The notes beneath the pieces were generated by a model. That model was given only the letters and a program-made list of their open reading frames with translations, made no database searches and was not told the DNA's origin. A stretch of DNA of 64,000 nt from positions 326,301-390,300 of the forward strand of contig NZ_FQXY01000008.1 in NCBI RefSeq assembly GCF_900130125.1. The letters run 5' to 3'. Position 1 is the first letter of the stretch. Every line of letters starts with the position of its first letter. The DNA comes from Bacteroides congonensis (GTDB lineage Bacteria > Bacteroidota > Bacteroidia > Bacteroidales > Bacteroidaceae). Below, piece after piece: positions 56,565-64,000 of the stretch. A program made the translations under genes and the position numbers.

Positions 56565-58073
56565 CTATTTCTGATAGGATCCCGGGATCAAATGACCTTC
56601 AGCAGGAAAGGCTTTAATGCTTTCCAACCAGCCTAAGAACTCTTTGCCTAAACTCTGTTCTATTTTGGCGGGACGAGAATCCGGATCAAACTCATTAATG
56701 ACACTCTTCACGGCACTCAAAGTTGTTGGAGTAAAGCCAAGGGCGGCAATATTTTCATCCCATTCACTAATCTCTTTCTGTTCGTTATAATTGAATCCCA
56801 ATTTGTGTCCATTAGTGTCCCATTCCGTACAGCCGTATAGGTCGGTATTTGAAGGAATGAACCCGCTGTTATTCGGAGCAATACCTCCAAACAGGTTATA
56901 ACCTTTGGAAGTCAGGCGACATTTATCAGGATCGCTTACATTTACAATAGGATAGTCAACGACACCACCAGTAATAATGATATTGTTCATCAAGCATGAT
57001 TGTTGGGAAGGAGTCGATTCGCAACGCAAGCGAAGTCCATCACACCCCTCTATCATCGTATTGTTGACAAGCAGCATTGCAGCGGCTCCATTTATAGAAC
57101 CTTCACTACCCCAATTTGCGATTAAGAACGTGTTGTTCATACACAAATTTCCGGCAGACATTTGAATGGCATAACCATATTCTCTACCTGTATTAAAATT
57201 GATGCGGCTACCGTTGATGAAAAGAACCACATCATTGTTTTTTGAACGGATAGTTCCCAGCGAACCACCATCACCTGTGGCATTATCTCTCACCAATACA
57301 TCATTCAACTTGACGATACCATGATCAATGAAAATGGCAGAACCACCCGCACCCTCCGTTTCAGTTCTGTGATTCCGGCACTTTCTGATGCTACAATGGT
57401 TCAATTGCAAAGTTGCCTCCGCGTGTGCTACATAAAAACCGCTACCGTAGCTATTGTCTGAATTGTTAGCATGAAAACCTTGAGAAAAGGTAAAGCCATC
57501 GAATGTAACGTCTGTATAAGCGCCTAATGTGAACAATGAATAATCGCCGTCATCAGCTTCACCATTTCCATTCACATCTCCTGTAAAGATGGTCGGATTG
57601 GCTATGTCGCGCTTGTCCAAATTCGTTCCGGTACTTGCCGGATCGTATCCACCCCAGAATTTGATTACAACTTGCTTCTCAAGTCCTTTGTATGCAATCG
57701 TCACACCTTCGGGTTTGTCTCCAATAAGATAGGTACCTTGTGCGACGTGGAAAGTCATATTTTCGACATCTCCGGTTGCTTCCGCACTACTATTCAGCAG
57801 GTCGCGCAATTCTGCTGTGCCCATTGCGTTGTCCCAGTCTTCACCGGAACCCGATCCCGCTTTCTCTTGCTTGACAAAGTAGGCTTTCGACGGTACTTCC
57901 GGAATGTCGGGAACATCCGGAACATCGGGAACATCCGGAACGTTGGGCTCGTCCGGTGGAAGCACCTCTTTTGTGTCATCGTCTGAACATGCGTTTCCCA
58001 TCAAAATAGCTAAAGAAAAAAAAGCAATCTTTGAAATCGCTAAAAGTCTGTTTTTAATCATGATATTTTTCAT
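56565..58073 (-). CDS. Surface lipoprotein with parallel beta-helix (choice-of-anchor Q type)
   Basis: 502 residues. Signal peptide and lipobox (MGNAC, Cys29) followed by SDDD, which fits the Bacteroidetes lipoprotein export signal for surface display. A Pro-rich spacer of repeating VPD units (about 44-62) lifts a right-handed beta-helix domain: KQVVIKFWGGYDPASTGTN, NPTIFTGDVNGNGEADDGD, then NHCSIRKCRNH-like rungs. Such domains bind or cleave glycans. Its place between the regulator genes and SusC is unusual for a glycan-binding lipoprotein. No catalytic residues can be assigned. The spacer DNA is a 9-bp tandem repeat. Confidence 0.82.
   Translation of the reverse strand: MKNIMIKNRLLAISKIAFFSLAILMGNACSDDDTKEVLPPDEPNVPDVPDVPDVPDIPEVPSKAYFVKQEKAGSGSGEDWDNAMGTAELRDLLNSSAEATGDVENMTFHVAQGTYLIGDKPEGVTIAYKGLEKQVVIKFWGGYDPASTGTNLDKRDIANPTIFTGDVNGNGEADDGDYSLFTLGAYTDVTFDGFTFSQGFHANNSDNSYGSGFYVAHAEATLQLNHCSIRKCRNHRTETEGAGGSAIFIDHGIVKLNDVLVRDNATGDGGSLGTIRSKNNDVVLFINGSRINFNTGREYGYAIQMSAGNLCMNNTFLIANWGSEGSINGAAAMLLVNNTMIEGCDGLRLRCESTPSQQSCLMNNIIITGGVVDYPIVNVSDPDKCRLTSKGYNLFGGIAPNNSGFIPSNTDLYGCTEWDTNGHKLGFNYNEQKEISEWDENIAALGFTPTTLSAVKSVINEFDPDSRPAKIEQSLGKEFLGWLESIKAFPAEGHLIPGSYQK
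57900..57944 (-). repeat. 9-bp tandem repeat coding the VPD spacer
   Basis: Five in-frame units close to GGAACATCC/GGAACATCG run back to back on the plus strand; on the coding strand they give Val-Pro-Asp repeats. Copy-number change would alter spacer length without a frameshift. Confidence 0.75.
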
Positions 58074-58201
58074 ATATCAGTAATAAATTTTATAAAGTTA
58101 ATAATTGAATGTTGTTTAATCTTTTGGTTGAATGATAATTGCAGTATCATCCAACCTTTTTTTAAGGACTTTTGTTTCTCATAAAATTATACATTAAAGG
58201 G
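58071..58201. repeat. Duplicated leader with hairpin, copy B (before beta-helix lipoprotein)
   Basis: Close match to 56424-56555, starting at the next gene's ATG. The hairpin arms are GGTTGAATGATA (58126-58137) and TATCATCCAACC (58145-58156), with one change that still allows G-U pairing on one strand. On the plus strand the stem is followed by seven Ts. Confidence 0.8.
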
Positions 58202-58222
58202 TTAACTATAAATGATCCATAC

Positions 58223-59308
58223 CTATTCTTTTCTTACAAATATTCTCCCTTCTATTTCTTCGCAATATATAGGAGCAGAAAAAGAAATAGTATGTAAAAC
58301 GTCTTCTAATTTTTCTTTCAAATCCAGTTTTCCGGAAACTTGCAGCTCTGCCACGCCGGATTCCAAGATAAATTCTTTGCCGTAATACAAATTTAATTTT
58401 CTAAATACCTTATCCAAAGGTTCATCTACATACATCAGCATATTCTTCACCCAGCATACATATGGCTCAACATCTACATTGCGGGGAGAATGCAACCGTC
58501 CCGTTTCTATATCAACCAGTTGCCCTGGAGCAAGTATCACTTGTTCTTTCTGCTGATTCTTTACATTCACGCTTCCCTCAACCAACACGACAGATGAAAC
58601 GCCCTCCGACGGATATGCAGAGACATTAAAAGATGTCCCCAAGACCTGTATCTGAAAATCTTTAGTCCGGACGATGAAAGGAGCATTCTCATTACGAAAC
58701 ACGTCAAGATAGACTTCTCCTTCTACATAAATCTCACGGCGATTTTTTTCAAAATGACCGGGATAAACGACGCGTGTCCCTGAATTTGCCCATAAACGTG
58801 TTCCGTCTGCCAAGGTCAATCGGGTTCTTTTTCCTTTCGGTATTATCAATTGATTGAACTCTCTTTCTTTCTCCTGTGTTTCTCGCTGAGTAATTGTATC
58901 AGAATTGACTACCACCGTTCCATTTTGCGAATAGATGATATTTGCATCTGTTTCTTTCACTTCTACTTCCTTCTTGCCTGGTATCAGTAATCGAATATCC
59001 TTGTTGGTTGCTTCTTCGGCTTGTGCATATTGGGCAAAATCAACAATTGAATCATCATCCGCATAATAAGCAATGAATTGTTTGCCTAACCAGAACATGC
59101 AGAAGAAGATAACCGCAGCCGATAAAGCCATGGTGACATACAGGATACGGCGTCGTGAGTTCTTTCTTTTCTCTATGAATACTTGTTCTTCTACACGTTT
59201 CCACAAGTCGTCCAGTTCTTCAGGAGTGACATGTCTCTCCTGTTCTCTGGCGTGCTCGATCAATTTTCGTGCAACATGGTGGCGTATTTTAAACTTTCTT
59301 TTCTCCAT
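58223..59308 (-). CDS. FecR family anti-sigma factor
   Basis: 361 residues. A cytoplasmic N-terminal helical part (about 1-50), one membrane segment (about 52-75, LYVTMALSAAVIFFCMFWLG), and a periplasmic FecR domain with LTLADGTRLWANSGTRVVYPGHF, EIYVEGEVYLDVFR and VQVLGTSFNVSAY-like strands. A C-terminal DUF4974-like domain (DEPLDKVFRKLNLYYGKEF) ends it. It holds the ECF sigma factor until the STN domain of SusC signals ligand binding. It follows the sigma gene by about 96 bases. Confidence 0.96.
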   Translation of the reverse strand: MEKRKFKIRHHVARKLIEHAREQERHVTPEELDDLWKRVEEQVFIEKRKNSRRRILYVTMALSAAVIFFCMFWLGKQFIAYYADDDSIVDFAQYAQAEEATNKDIRLLIPGKKEVEVKETDANIIYSQNGTVVVNSDTITQRETQEKEREFNQLIIPKGKRTRLTLADGTRLWANSGTRVVYPGHFEKNRREIYVEGEVYLDVFRNENAPFIVRTKDFQIQVLGTSFNVSAYPSEGVSSVVLVEGSVNVKNQQKEQVILAPGQLVDIETGRLHSPRNVDVEPYVCWVKNMLMYVDEPLDKVFRKLNLYYGKEFILESGVAELQVSGKLDLKEKLEDVLHTISFSAPIYCEEIEGRIFVRKE

Positions 59309-59404
59309 TTTTCATCGTCTTTATCTTTAAAACGATGATAATGCAAATGTCTACTCACTTTTTCCGAAAAAAAATAGAGTATTTATAAAAAAAGAGTAAT
59401 ATAG

Positions 59405-60001
59405 TCAGGAAAAGAATAAAATAATAAATAGTAAATACTCATCCAAAGTCATTTTTGACCGTAAATTGGTTAATGCACGAGAAACCAAATTCATGGAAGA
59501 CTGGGGATTTATGTTCAAGACAGCTGCCATTTCTTTATAGGACAATCCTTTGACATAACGAAGATAGATTGCCACCCGCTGGTTCTCAGGCAGACTTTTG
59601 TAGGCGTTTACCAATTTTTTGCTTAATTGAAGTTCTTCATCATTACCATTAAAAAGGGATTCTAAAGCAGCATCTTCTATTTTCAGTTCAAAGAAATGCT
59701 CATTCAAATCTTCCGTCAGTCTCAATGATGACAATTTATCAGATATAACATTTTTCAAAGAAGTTAAAAGATAAGAACGTACATACTCCGTCGATGATAA
59801 TCGCTTACTTGTACAAAGTTTCACAAAAACATCCTGAATGCAATCCTTTACGAATTCTGCGTCTGAAGTATATTTCAGACCAAAGTTAAGTAATAATTCG
59901 TAATGTTTCTTATACAATAAAGACATAGCTTTCATATCGCCCTTCAATACAAGGTTCCATAAAGCCACATCTTTCATATTTTGATATAAGGTATATTGCA
60001 T
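59405..60001 (-). CDS. ECF sigma-70 factor
   Basis: 198 residues. Region 2 includes AMSLLYKKHYELLLNFGLKY and DAEFVKDCIQDVFVKLC, and region 4 includes LPENQRVAIYLRYVKGLSYKE and AAVLNINPQSSMNLVSRAL. This is the Bacteroides PUL type of ECF factor, partner of the FecR protein next to it, and expected to drive the SusCD and enzyme genes downstream. The tail ends in a hydrophobic LLFIILFF. The 208 bases upstream (60002-60209) are AT-rich with no feature I can defend. Confidence 0.96.
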   Translation of the reverse strand: MQYTLYQNMKDVALWNLVLKGDMKAMSLLYKKHYELLLNFGLKYTSDAEFVKDCIQDVFVKLCTSKRLSSTEYVRSYLLTSLKNVISDKLSSLRLTEDLNEHFFELKIEDAALESLFNGNDEELQLSKKLVNAYKSLPENQRVAIYLRYVKGLSYKEMAAVLNINPQSSMNLVSRALTNLRSKMTLDEYLLFIILFFS

Positions 60002-60209
60002 CAGAAAAGCAGAAGATATTGTGTTTATAAATTAGTAATTCGTTGCAAATATAATTAAATCTTCAAGAAAAAAAATAATTTCCTCTCCATCTGTTACTAT
60101 CAATATGCATTTTGCTATTTATCAAGTTACAAATTGATAGGGACAGGATAGTTTAACCTTCGAAAATAAAGGATACTTACGATGTACCTCTTTTAGCTTA
60201 TTTCAAATA

Positions 60210-61514
60210 CTAATATCTAAACTGTATTGGTGGTTGTTCGTCATAACTCAAAGAACGGGTATCTGCTGATGTGTATTCCTTTACCCCGGGAATAAGAGGG
60301 CTGTAAGATAATACGTGGCGGATACGTTTGCGTTGCTGGAATGTAAATTGGTCTGAATAACAAAAAGCATAGTCCATGATATTGTGAGAAATAAAGGTGT
60401 CGCCCTCACAGTTCGTTCTTGTACACAATTCATCGAATGAATACTTGTTCAAATCGTCTATGTCGTTAACCCATTCTGTATATTCAGTAATGTTGTAAGT
60501 AGGGGTGTCGGTGCAATAATCGGTATCTTTACACAAATCAGTATTATCTCCATCTTCGGAAAAGGCATGATGTAATCCAAGATAGTGTCCTAGTTCATGT
60601 GCAAGAGTATTGTAGACATCAGTCGTATAGTAGGAACTATTGTCACCGTTTACATAAATATAGTTGCTATTGATAGACACACAATGAGGGTATTCTACCT
60701 CATGGCTTAAGAAATAATTTCCATTGTTTAAACCATCTAACGGATATGATGATAAACAGTAAGGTAAATGTGCAATTCCTAAAATGTTGTTTTCGCTAAA
60801 TGGATATACAAAAATATTGATATATACTTTAGGATTCCAGAGCATTTCCGCATATTTCTTAGCTTGGTTTTTATCTTTTCCATCCATAAATTGTTCGCAA
60901 GACATCGGAACTTCATCCCATTCTATTCGTTCAACTCCTGCTTCTTCCAAAGTTGTTCCGTCCGGCTTTTCTGTAGCCATGACAAATTCAAGATTCATAT
61001 CTTGGCTGATGTTATATTTTGAATTTTGATATATCTTGTTCTTATATGTCAAGTTACAAGCGTTAATGATTTGGGCGAGACGGCCTTTGTCTACATATTG
61101 CTTTCTATCATTGCGGTTTTTATAAAGTACATGGAATATAACGGGCAATTTATAATGATGTTCATTGGCTGTACTTGTAGAAGGGGATTGAGTTATTTTT
61201 ATAGTCTTGTTCGTTTTCTTTGCCATGATGGTGACTGTCGCATTCCTTTCCTCTGACGTATTGTTGGCATGTATAGTCAAGACGAGTTCTCCATCATTAC
61301 TACCATTTTGTAAATTTGGAATACACCAATTTTGGTTACTGCTTGTTCTCCAAGTAGAACTGCATGTGATGGATACTTTTATGGTAGCTCCTTCCGGACT
61401 GACATCATCAAATGTAGATTGGGAAATTTCTAAAGTTGCTGAATCAGAGTTTGAATCACTACAGCCTATTAATATCCATAATAACGGAAGCAGGAAAATT
61501 AATCTTGTTTTCAT
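60210..61514 (-). CDS. Zinc metalloproteinase lipoprotein (metzincin, BF0631-like)
   Basis: 434 residues. Signal peptide with lipobox (LIGC, Cys18). A BACON-like beta domain (about 28-108) precedes the protease domain. The zinc site HELGHYLGLHH is at 306-316 and the Met-turn NIMDY at 378-382. Together these make a metzincin of the pappalysin-like group; I recognise the Bacteroides zinc-metalloproteinase lipoprotein family named after BF0631. Probably surface or periplasmic. It sits between the PUL regulators and birA, facing the same way as both, and may be independent of the glycan locus. Confidence 0.88.
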   Translation of the reverse strand: MKTRLIFLLPLLWILIGCSDSNSDSATLEISQSTFDDVSPEGATIKVSITCSSTWRTSSNQNWCIPNLQNGSNDGELVLTIHANNTSEERNATVTIMAKKTNKTIKITQSPSTSTANEHHYKLPVIFHVLYKNRNDRKQYVDKGRLAQIINACNLTYKNKIYQNSKYNISQDMNLEFVMATEKPDGTTLEEAGVERIEWDEVPMSCEQFMDGKDKNQAKKYAEMLWNPKVYINIFVYPFSENNILGIAHLPYCLSSYPLDGLNNGNYFLSHEVEYPHCVSINSNYIYVNGDNSSYYTTDVYNTLAHELGHYLGLHHAFSEDGDNTDLCKDTDYCTDTPTYNITEYTEWVNDIDDLNKYSFDELCTRTNCEGDTFISHNIMDYAFCYSDQFTFQQRKRIRHVLSYSPLIPGVKEYTSADTRSLSYDEQPPIQFRY

Positions 61515-61581
61515 AAATGAGAGAGTTTTTTATATAAAACATTGGCTTCAAAGATAATGTTTTAATCAGTCAGTCAATTAT

Positions 61582-62349
61582 TTATTTCAATAAATATTCC
61601 ACTTCTTTAAACATATAACCTCTTTTTATCTGTCTCTCATCTTCTAAAATCAATCTTCCTTCGGGCTCTACATATACAATCCGTGCAAGAAATTCACCGT
61701 TGGCATCTTTGTATCGATGCATCCCTTCCTTTCTGAAAAGTGACTTTTCATAGTGGGTGACAATTGATGAAGTATCATTCTTTTTAAGTTGGTAATAATA
61801 AGACTGAACGCGCAGCATAATATTCTTCAATACTTCAAAAATATCATATTGTTTACCTGTAATTTGGTACAATGAAACAGGATTGGGAGCAGGGCTGTGA
61901 AACTCTTCCTGATTGATATTGATTCCGATTCCCGCAATACTCCGGCTGATATTCCGCCCCATCAAATCATTCTCTATCAATATGCCACATATTTTCTTCT
62001 CTTTCCAGTAAATATCATTCGGCCATTTGATAGAAACATCATCGGTATATGTATCCAATTCTTCTTTGATAGCTAAAGACACAATTTGGGAAATAAGAAA
62101 CTGGCGGCGTGCTTCCAGAAACTCAGGAAAAAGCACAAAGCTGAAAAGGAGATTTTTGTGCGGTTCCGATTCCCATGAATTTCCACGCTGTCCCCGTCCG
62201 GAGGTTTGGTAGTCGGCAGCTACGGTTGTAAACTCTTCTGTTTTTTCTTTGGCACAAAAGGTTTGTAAATAGCTATTGGTAGAATTTGTTTCGCTGATAT
62301 GAATCAATGGAACCGGAAATAAATCAGGGGAGAGCATCATATTCTGCAC
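61582..62349 (-). CDS. birA: Biotin-[acetyl-CoA-carboxylase] ligase, monofunctional
   Basis: 255 residues, lacking the DNA-binding winged helix of E. coli BirA. The biotinyl-AMP site is SGRGQRGNSWESE (about 50-62), followed by SIKWPNDIYWKEKKICGILIE, both family hallmarks, and a short C-terminal domain (MHRYKDANGEFLARIVYVEPEGRL). It loads biotin onto carboxylase and decarboxylase carriers. Its 5' end overlaps the YjbR gene by 26 bases, so the two are translationally close. Confidence 0.95.
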   Translation of the reverse strand: MQNMMLSPDLFPVPLIHISETNSTNSYLQTFCAKEKTEEFTTVAADYQTSGRGQRGNSWESEPHKNLLFSFVLFPEFLEARRQFLISQIVSLAIKEELDTYTDDVSIKWPNDIYWKEKKICGILIENDLMGRNISRSIAGIGININQEEFHSPAPNPVSLYQITGKQYDIFEVLKNIMLRVQSYYYQLKKNDTSSIVTHYEKSLFRKEGMHRYKDANGEFLARIVYVEPEGRLILEDERQIKRGYMFKEVEYLLK

Positions 62350-62680
62350 GTAATTTTTTAGTAAATTTCTTGATTACTTCATCGTAAGAGTGGTCTATGA
62401 GTTCTTTCATAAGCCTGTCATCTACATCACTGTCAAAGTGGACGCTATTCCAATACTTCTTGTTGAAATGGTATGCTCCTTCGATTCCGGAATAACGTTC
62501 GCGTAGTTCAATCGCTTTTTCCGGATCACATTTCAATGCAATGTGGTTTGCTTCTTCCAGATCAATAAGGGCAAACATTTTGTTCATTACCTTTATTACA
62601 AGTGATACCTCGTCAAAAGGAAAAGATTCAGTGGTTCCTTTCTTGCTCAAGCAATATTCTCTGACTGTTTCTACGTTCAT
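62324..62680 (-). CDS. MmcQ/YjbR family protein
   Basis: 118 residues, full length. Starts NVETVREYCLSKKGTTESFPFD and ends with the YjbR-like HSYDEVIKKFTKKL. The fold resembles a double-wing DNA-binding domain, but cellular function is not settled. Overlaps birA. Confidence 0.92.
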   Translation of the reverse strand: MNVETVREYCLSKKGTTESFPFDEVSLVIKVMNKMFALIDLEEANHIALKCDPEKAIELRERYSGIEGAYHFNKKYWNSVHFDSDVDDRLMKELIDHSYDEVIKKFTKKLRAEYDALP

Positions 62681-62732
62681 AATAACTCAATTATAAATAA
62701 ATCTGTGTACTTTGCACTCCTTAGCCTGAACT

Positions 62733-63098
62733 TTAGAATAAAGGAGGATAAAATGCTTCCTTTATATGCTCAATCTTGAAATCTCCATCATCACCTACTA
62801 CAGTGATAATATCGAAACGCACAGGGCTGTCAATCTGAAACAGTTTCAAATAGGTATCCGCAGCACGTACTGTACGTCTTATTTTGGGCAGGTCAACGGC
62901 ATCTTCCGGTTCTGTAAACAGAGTGTTGCTGCGGGTTTTCACTTCTACTACAATCAACTCATTCTCTTTTGCAGCCACAATATCCAGTTCGAAATGCCCT
63001 TTTCTCCAATTCCGGTCACGGATGATATAACCATGCTGTTCAAGATAGGTTACAGCGGCATCTTCTCCGGCTTTACCCAATTCATTATGTTTAGCCAT
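62733..63098 (-). CDS. YraN/UPF0102 family nuclease-fold protein
   Basis: 121 residues from MAKHNELGKAGEDAAVTYL. A TTG four codons earlier is in frame but lies over the -7 element at 63108-63115, so the later ATG is preferred. The Holliday-junction-resolvase-like core is visible as GHFELDIVAAKENELIVVEVKTR, with the Asp and the Glu-x-Lys metal/catalytic residues. Function unknown. Divergent from the small gene at 63166. Confidence 0.93.
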   Translation of the reverse strand: MAKHNELGKAGEDAAVTYLEQHGYIIRDRNWRKGHFELDIVAAKENELIVVEVKTRSNTLFTEPEDAVDLPKIRRTVRAADTYLKLFQIDSPVRFDIITVVGDDGDFKIEHIKEAFYPPLF

Positions 63099-63107
63099 CT
63101 TTTTTTG

Positions 63108-63115
63108 CAAATTTA
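63108..63115 (-). promoter_or_regulatory. -7 element for yraN
   Basis: Minus strand TAAATTTG fits TAnnTTTG. With the start at 63098 the leader would be only a few bases. Confidence 0.55.
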
Positions 63116-63127
63116 CTGCTTTTATTC

Positions 63128-63157
63128 TTTGAATTTACAGAAGTAAAAGTAATTTTG
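63128..63157 (+). promoter_or_regulatory. Promoter for the small gene at 63166
   Basis: TTTG (63128-63131) and TAATTTTG (63150-63157, TAnnTTTG) are 18 bases apart. Transcription should begin within a few bases of the ATG, so the mRNA may be leaderless, or a later ATG (63196) is used. Confidence 0.6.
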
Positions 63158-63165
63158 CAGAAGAT

Positions 63166-63399
63166 ATGAGAAAAAGGAGTAAGAAGTGCCTGAAAATGCA
63201 CGTCGAATGTACTAAAAGGGAACGACGGATGAGCATTTTGTTGAGCGATGAAGAGCAACTGATAGTGGATCGTTATCTTGAGAAATACAAGATATCGAAT
63301 AAGTCACGTTGGCTTCGCGAAACTATTCTCATGTTTATCCATAAGAATATGGAAGAGGATTATCCGACCCTTTTCGGTGAACACGATATGAGACGATAG
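63166..63399 (+). CDS. Small basic helical protein, possible ribbon-helix-helix
   Basis: 77 residues, Lys/Arg-rich start (KRSKKCLKMHVECTKRERRM), then a strand-helix-helix like stretch ILLSDEEQLIVDRYLEKYKI and NKSRWLRETILMFIHK. The pattern is that of ribbon-helix-helix DNA-binding proteins, but I recognise no named family. The next gene (tadA) follows after 30 bases. Alternative starts at 63196 or 63229 would trim the basic head. Confidence 0.65.
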   Translation: MRKRSKKCLKMHVECTKRERRMSILLSDEEQLIVDRYLEKYKISNKSRWLRETILMFIHKNMEEDYPTLFGEHDMRR

Positions 63400-63429
63400 G
63401 GGATAGTTTATGATTAAAAATTAAGGAGA

Positions 63430-63867
63430 GTGCTGGACGATACTTACTTCATGAAACAGGCTTTGATAGAGGCGTGTAAAGCTGCCGACCGGGGAGAAGT
63501 TCCTGTGGGAGCTATTGTGGTTTGTAAAGAGCGGATTATCGCACGTGCTCACAACCTCACGGAAACATTGAACGATGTGACGGCCCATGCCGAAATGCAG
63601 GCTATTACTGCCGCTGCCAATGTACTTGGTGGTAAATATCTCAATGAATGTACACTATATGTTACCGTTGAACCTTGTGTGATGTGTGCCGGAGCCATTG
63701 CCTGGGCACAGACAGGAAAACTTGTATTTGGTGCCGAAGATGAGAAACGTGGCTATCAGAAATATGCCGGTTCGGCTCTGCATCCTAAAACTGTTGTCGT
63801 TAAAGGACTGATGGCCGATGAATGTGCCACGCTTATGAAAGAGTTCTTTGCTGCGAAACGGAGATAA
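63430..63867 (+). CDS. tadA: tRNA-specific adenosine-34 deaminase
   Basis: 145 residues. The zinc site is THAE-type: TAHAEMQAI (His53, Glu55) and EPCVMCAGA (Cys83, Cys86). It makes inosine at the wobble base of tRNA-Arg; some Bacteroidetes relatives act on free nucleosides or guanine instead. The start is a GTG directly after an AAGGAGA tract (63423-63429), an odd spacing. The next ATG (63451) would drop seven residues of the first helix, so the GTG is kept with doubt. Confidence 0.9.
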   Translation: MLDDTYFMKQALIEACKAADRGEVPVGAIVVCKERIIARAHNLTETLNDVTAHAEMQAITAAANVLGGKYLNECTLYVTVEPCVMCAGAIAWAQTGKLVFGAEDEKRGYQKYAGSALHPKTVVVKGLMADECATLMKEFFAAKRR

Positions 63868-63915
63868 GTGATAACAGGGTAGTGGATTGACACTATGTAG
63901 CGCAGCAATAAATCA

Positions 63916-64000
63916 CTATTCCTTAATTTCCTCGAAATCTACATATTCACCATCATCCTGCGTGAATATTTTCTTATGCCTTCTTCCCGTTACATTCTCC
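63916..64000 (-). CDS. 3' end of a DUF4834-like gene
   Basis: Only the last 27 codons are in the window, ending KKIFTQDDGEYVDFEEIKE and a TAG at 63916. The GEYVDFEEI tail resembles the C-terminus of the small Bacteroidetes membrane-protein family DUF4834. The call rests on that tail alone. Confidence 0.55.
   Translation of the reverse strand, partial: ENVTGRRHKKIFTQDDGEYVDFEEIKE

Overview
The window reads as a chromosomal segment of a gut Bacteroides (B. thetaiotaomicron/ovatus/xylanisolvens-like). The reasons are several SusC/SusD pairs, Bacteroidetes-type promoters (TAnnTTTG at -7), surface lipoproteins with SDDD-type export signals, and a familiar Bacteroides housekeeping neighbourhood (tdk, rsmI, hflX, DUF4954, class I fumarase, rsgA, frr, pyrH, tadA). 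No rRNA, tRNA or CRISPR array was seen.

Layout. 1-3825: housekeeping genes (start of tdk, a conserved acidic protein, rsmI, a coiled-coil lipoprotein, a YjjG-type nucleotidase, MarC). 3977-16793: two opposed outer-membrane import loci. On the minus strand lie a SusC body, a SusD-like protein and a lipoprotein; on the plus strand lie a complete SusC and SusD. Between them are a tyrosine recombinase and about 1 kb of nested inverted and tandem repeats. A perfect 62-bp inverted repeat sits inside both susC reading frames (9493-9554 and 12459-12520). The only complete 5' end (promoter, signal peptide, first domain) lies inside the flanked segment. Inversion would move it in frame onto the other SusC. 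This is a phase-variable outer-membrane receptor switch, now set to the plus-strand locus. 16927-23339: hflX, DUF4954, fumarase, an acyltransferase. 23472-28945: a complete tripartite RND efflux operon (adaptor, pump, TolC-like channel, minus strand). 29047-36547: an unrecognised zinc-ribbon membrane protein, rsgA, frr, an EamA transporter, pyrH, a MATE transporter and a TPR protein.

36636-60001: a large polysaccharide utilization locus, all on the minus strand. Transcription order is ECF sigma factor, FecR anti-sigma, a beta-helix surface lipoprotein, SusC with an STN signalling domain, SusD, a GH28-like beta-helix enzyme, GH78 alpha-L-rhamnosidase, a GH127/DUF1680 enzyme, a deacetylase-fold enzyme of unknown activity, GH3, a GH37-like enzyme and a second GH78. 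The enzyme set points to a rhamnose- and arabinose-bearing plant glycan or glycoconjugate. The STN/FecR/ECF trio suggests the locus is induced by its own substrate. 60210-64000: a metzincin lipoprotein, birA, YjbR, YraN, a small helical protein, tadA, and the 3' end of a DUF4834-like gene.

The most interesting material is the SusC inversion switch, with its repeat-rich interior, and the duplicated hairpin leaders in front of two genes of the glycan locus.
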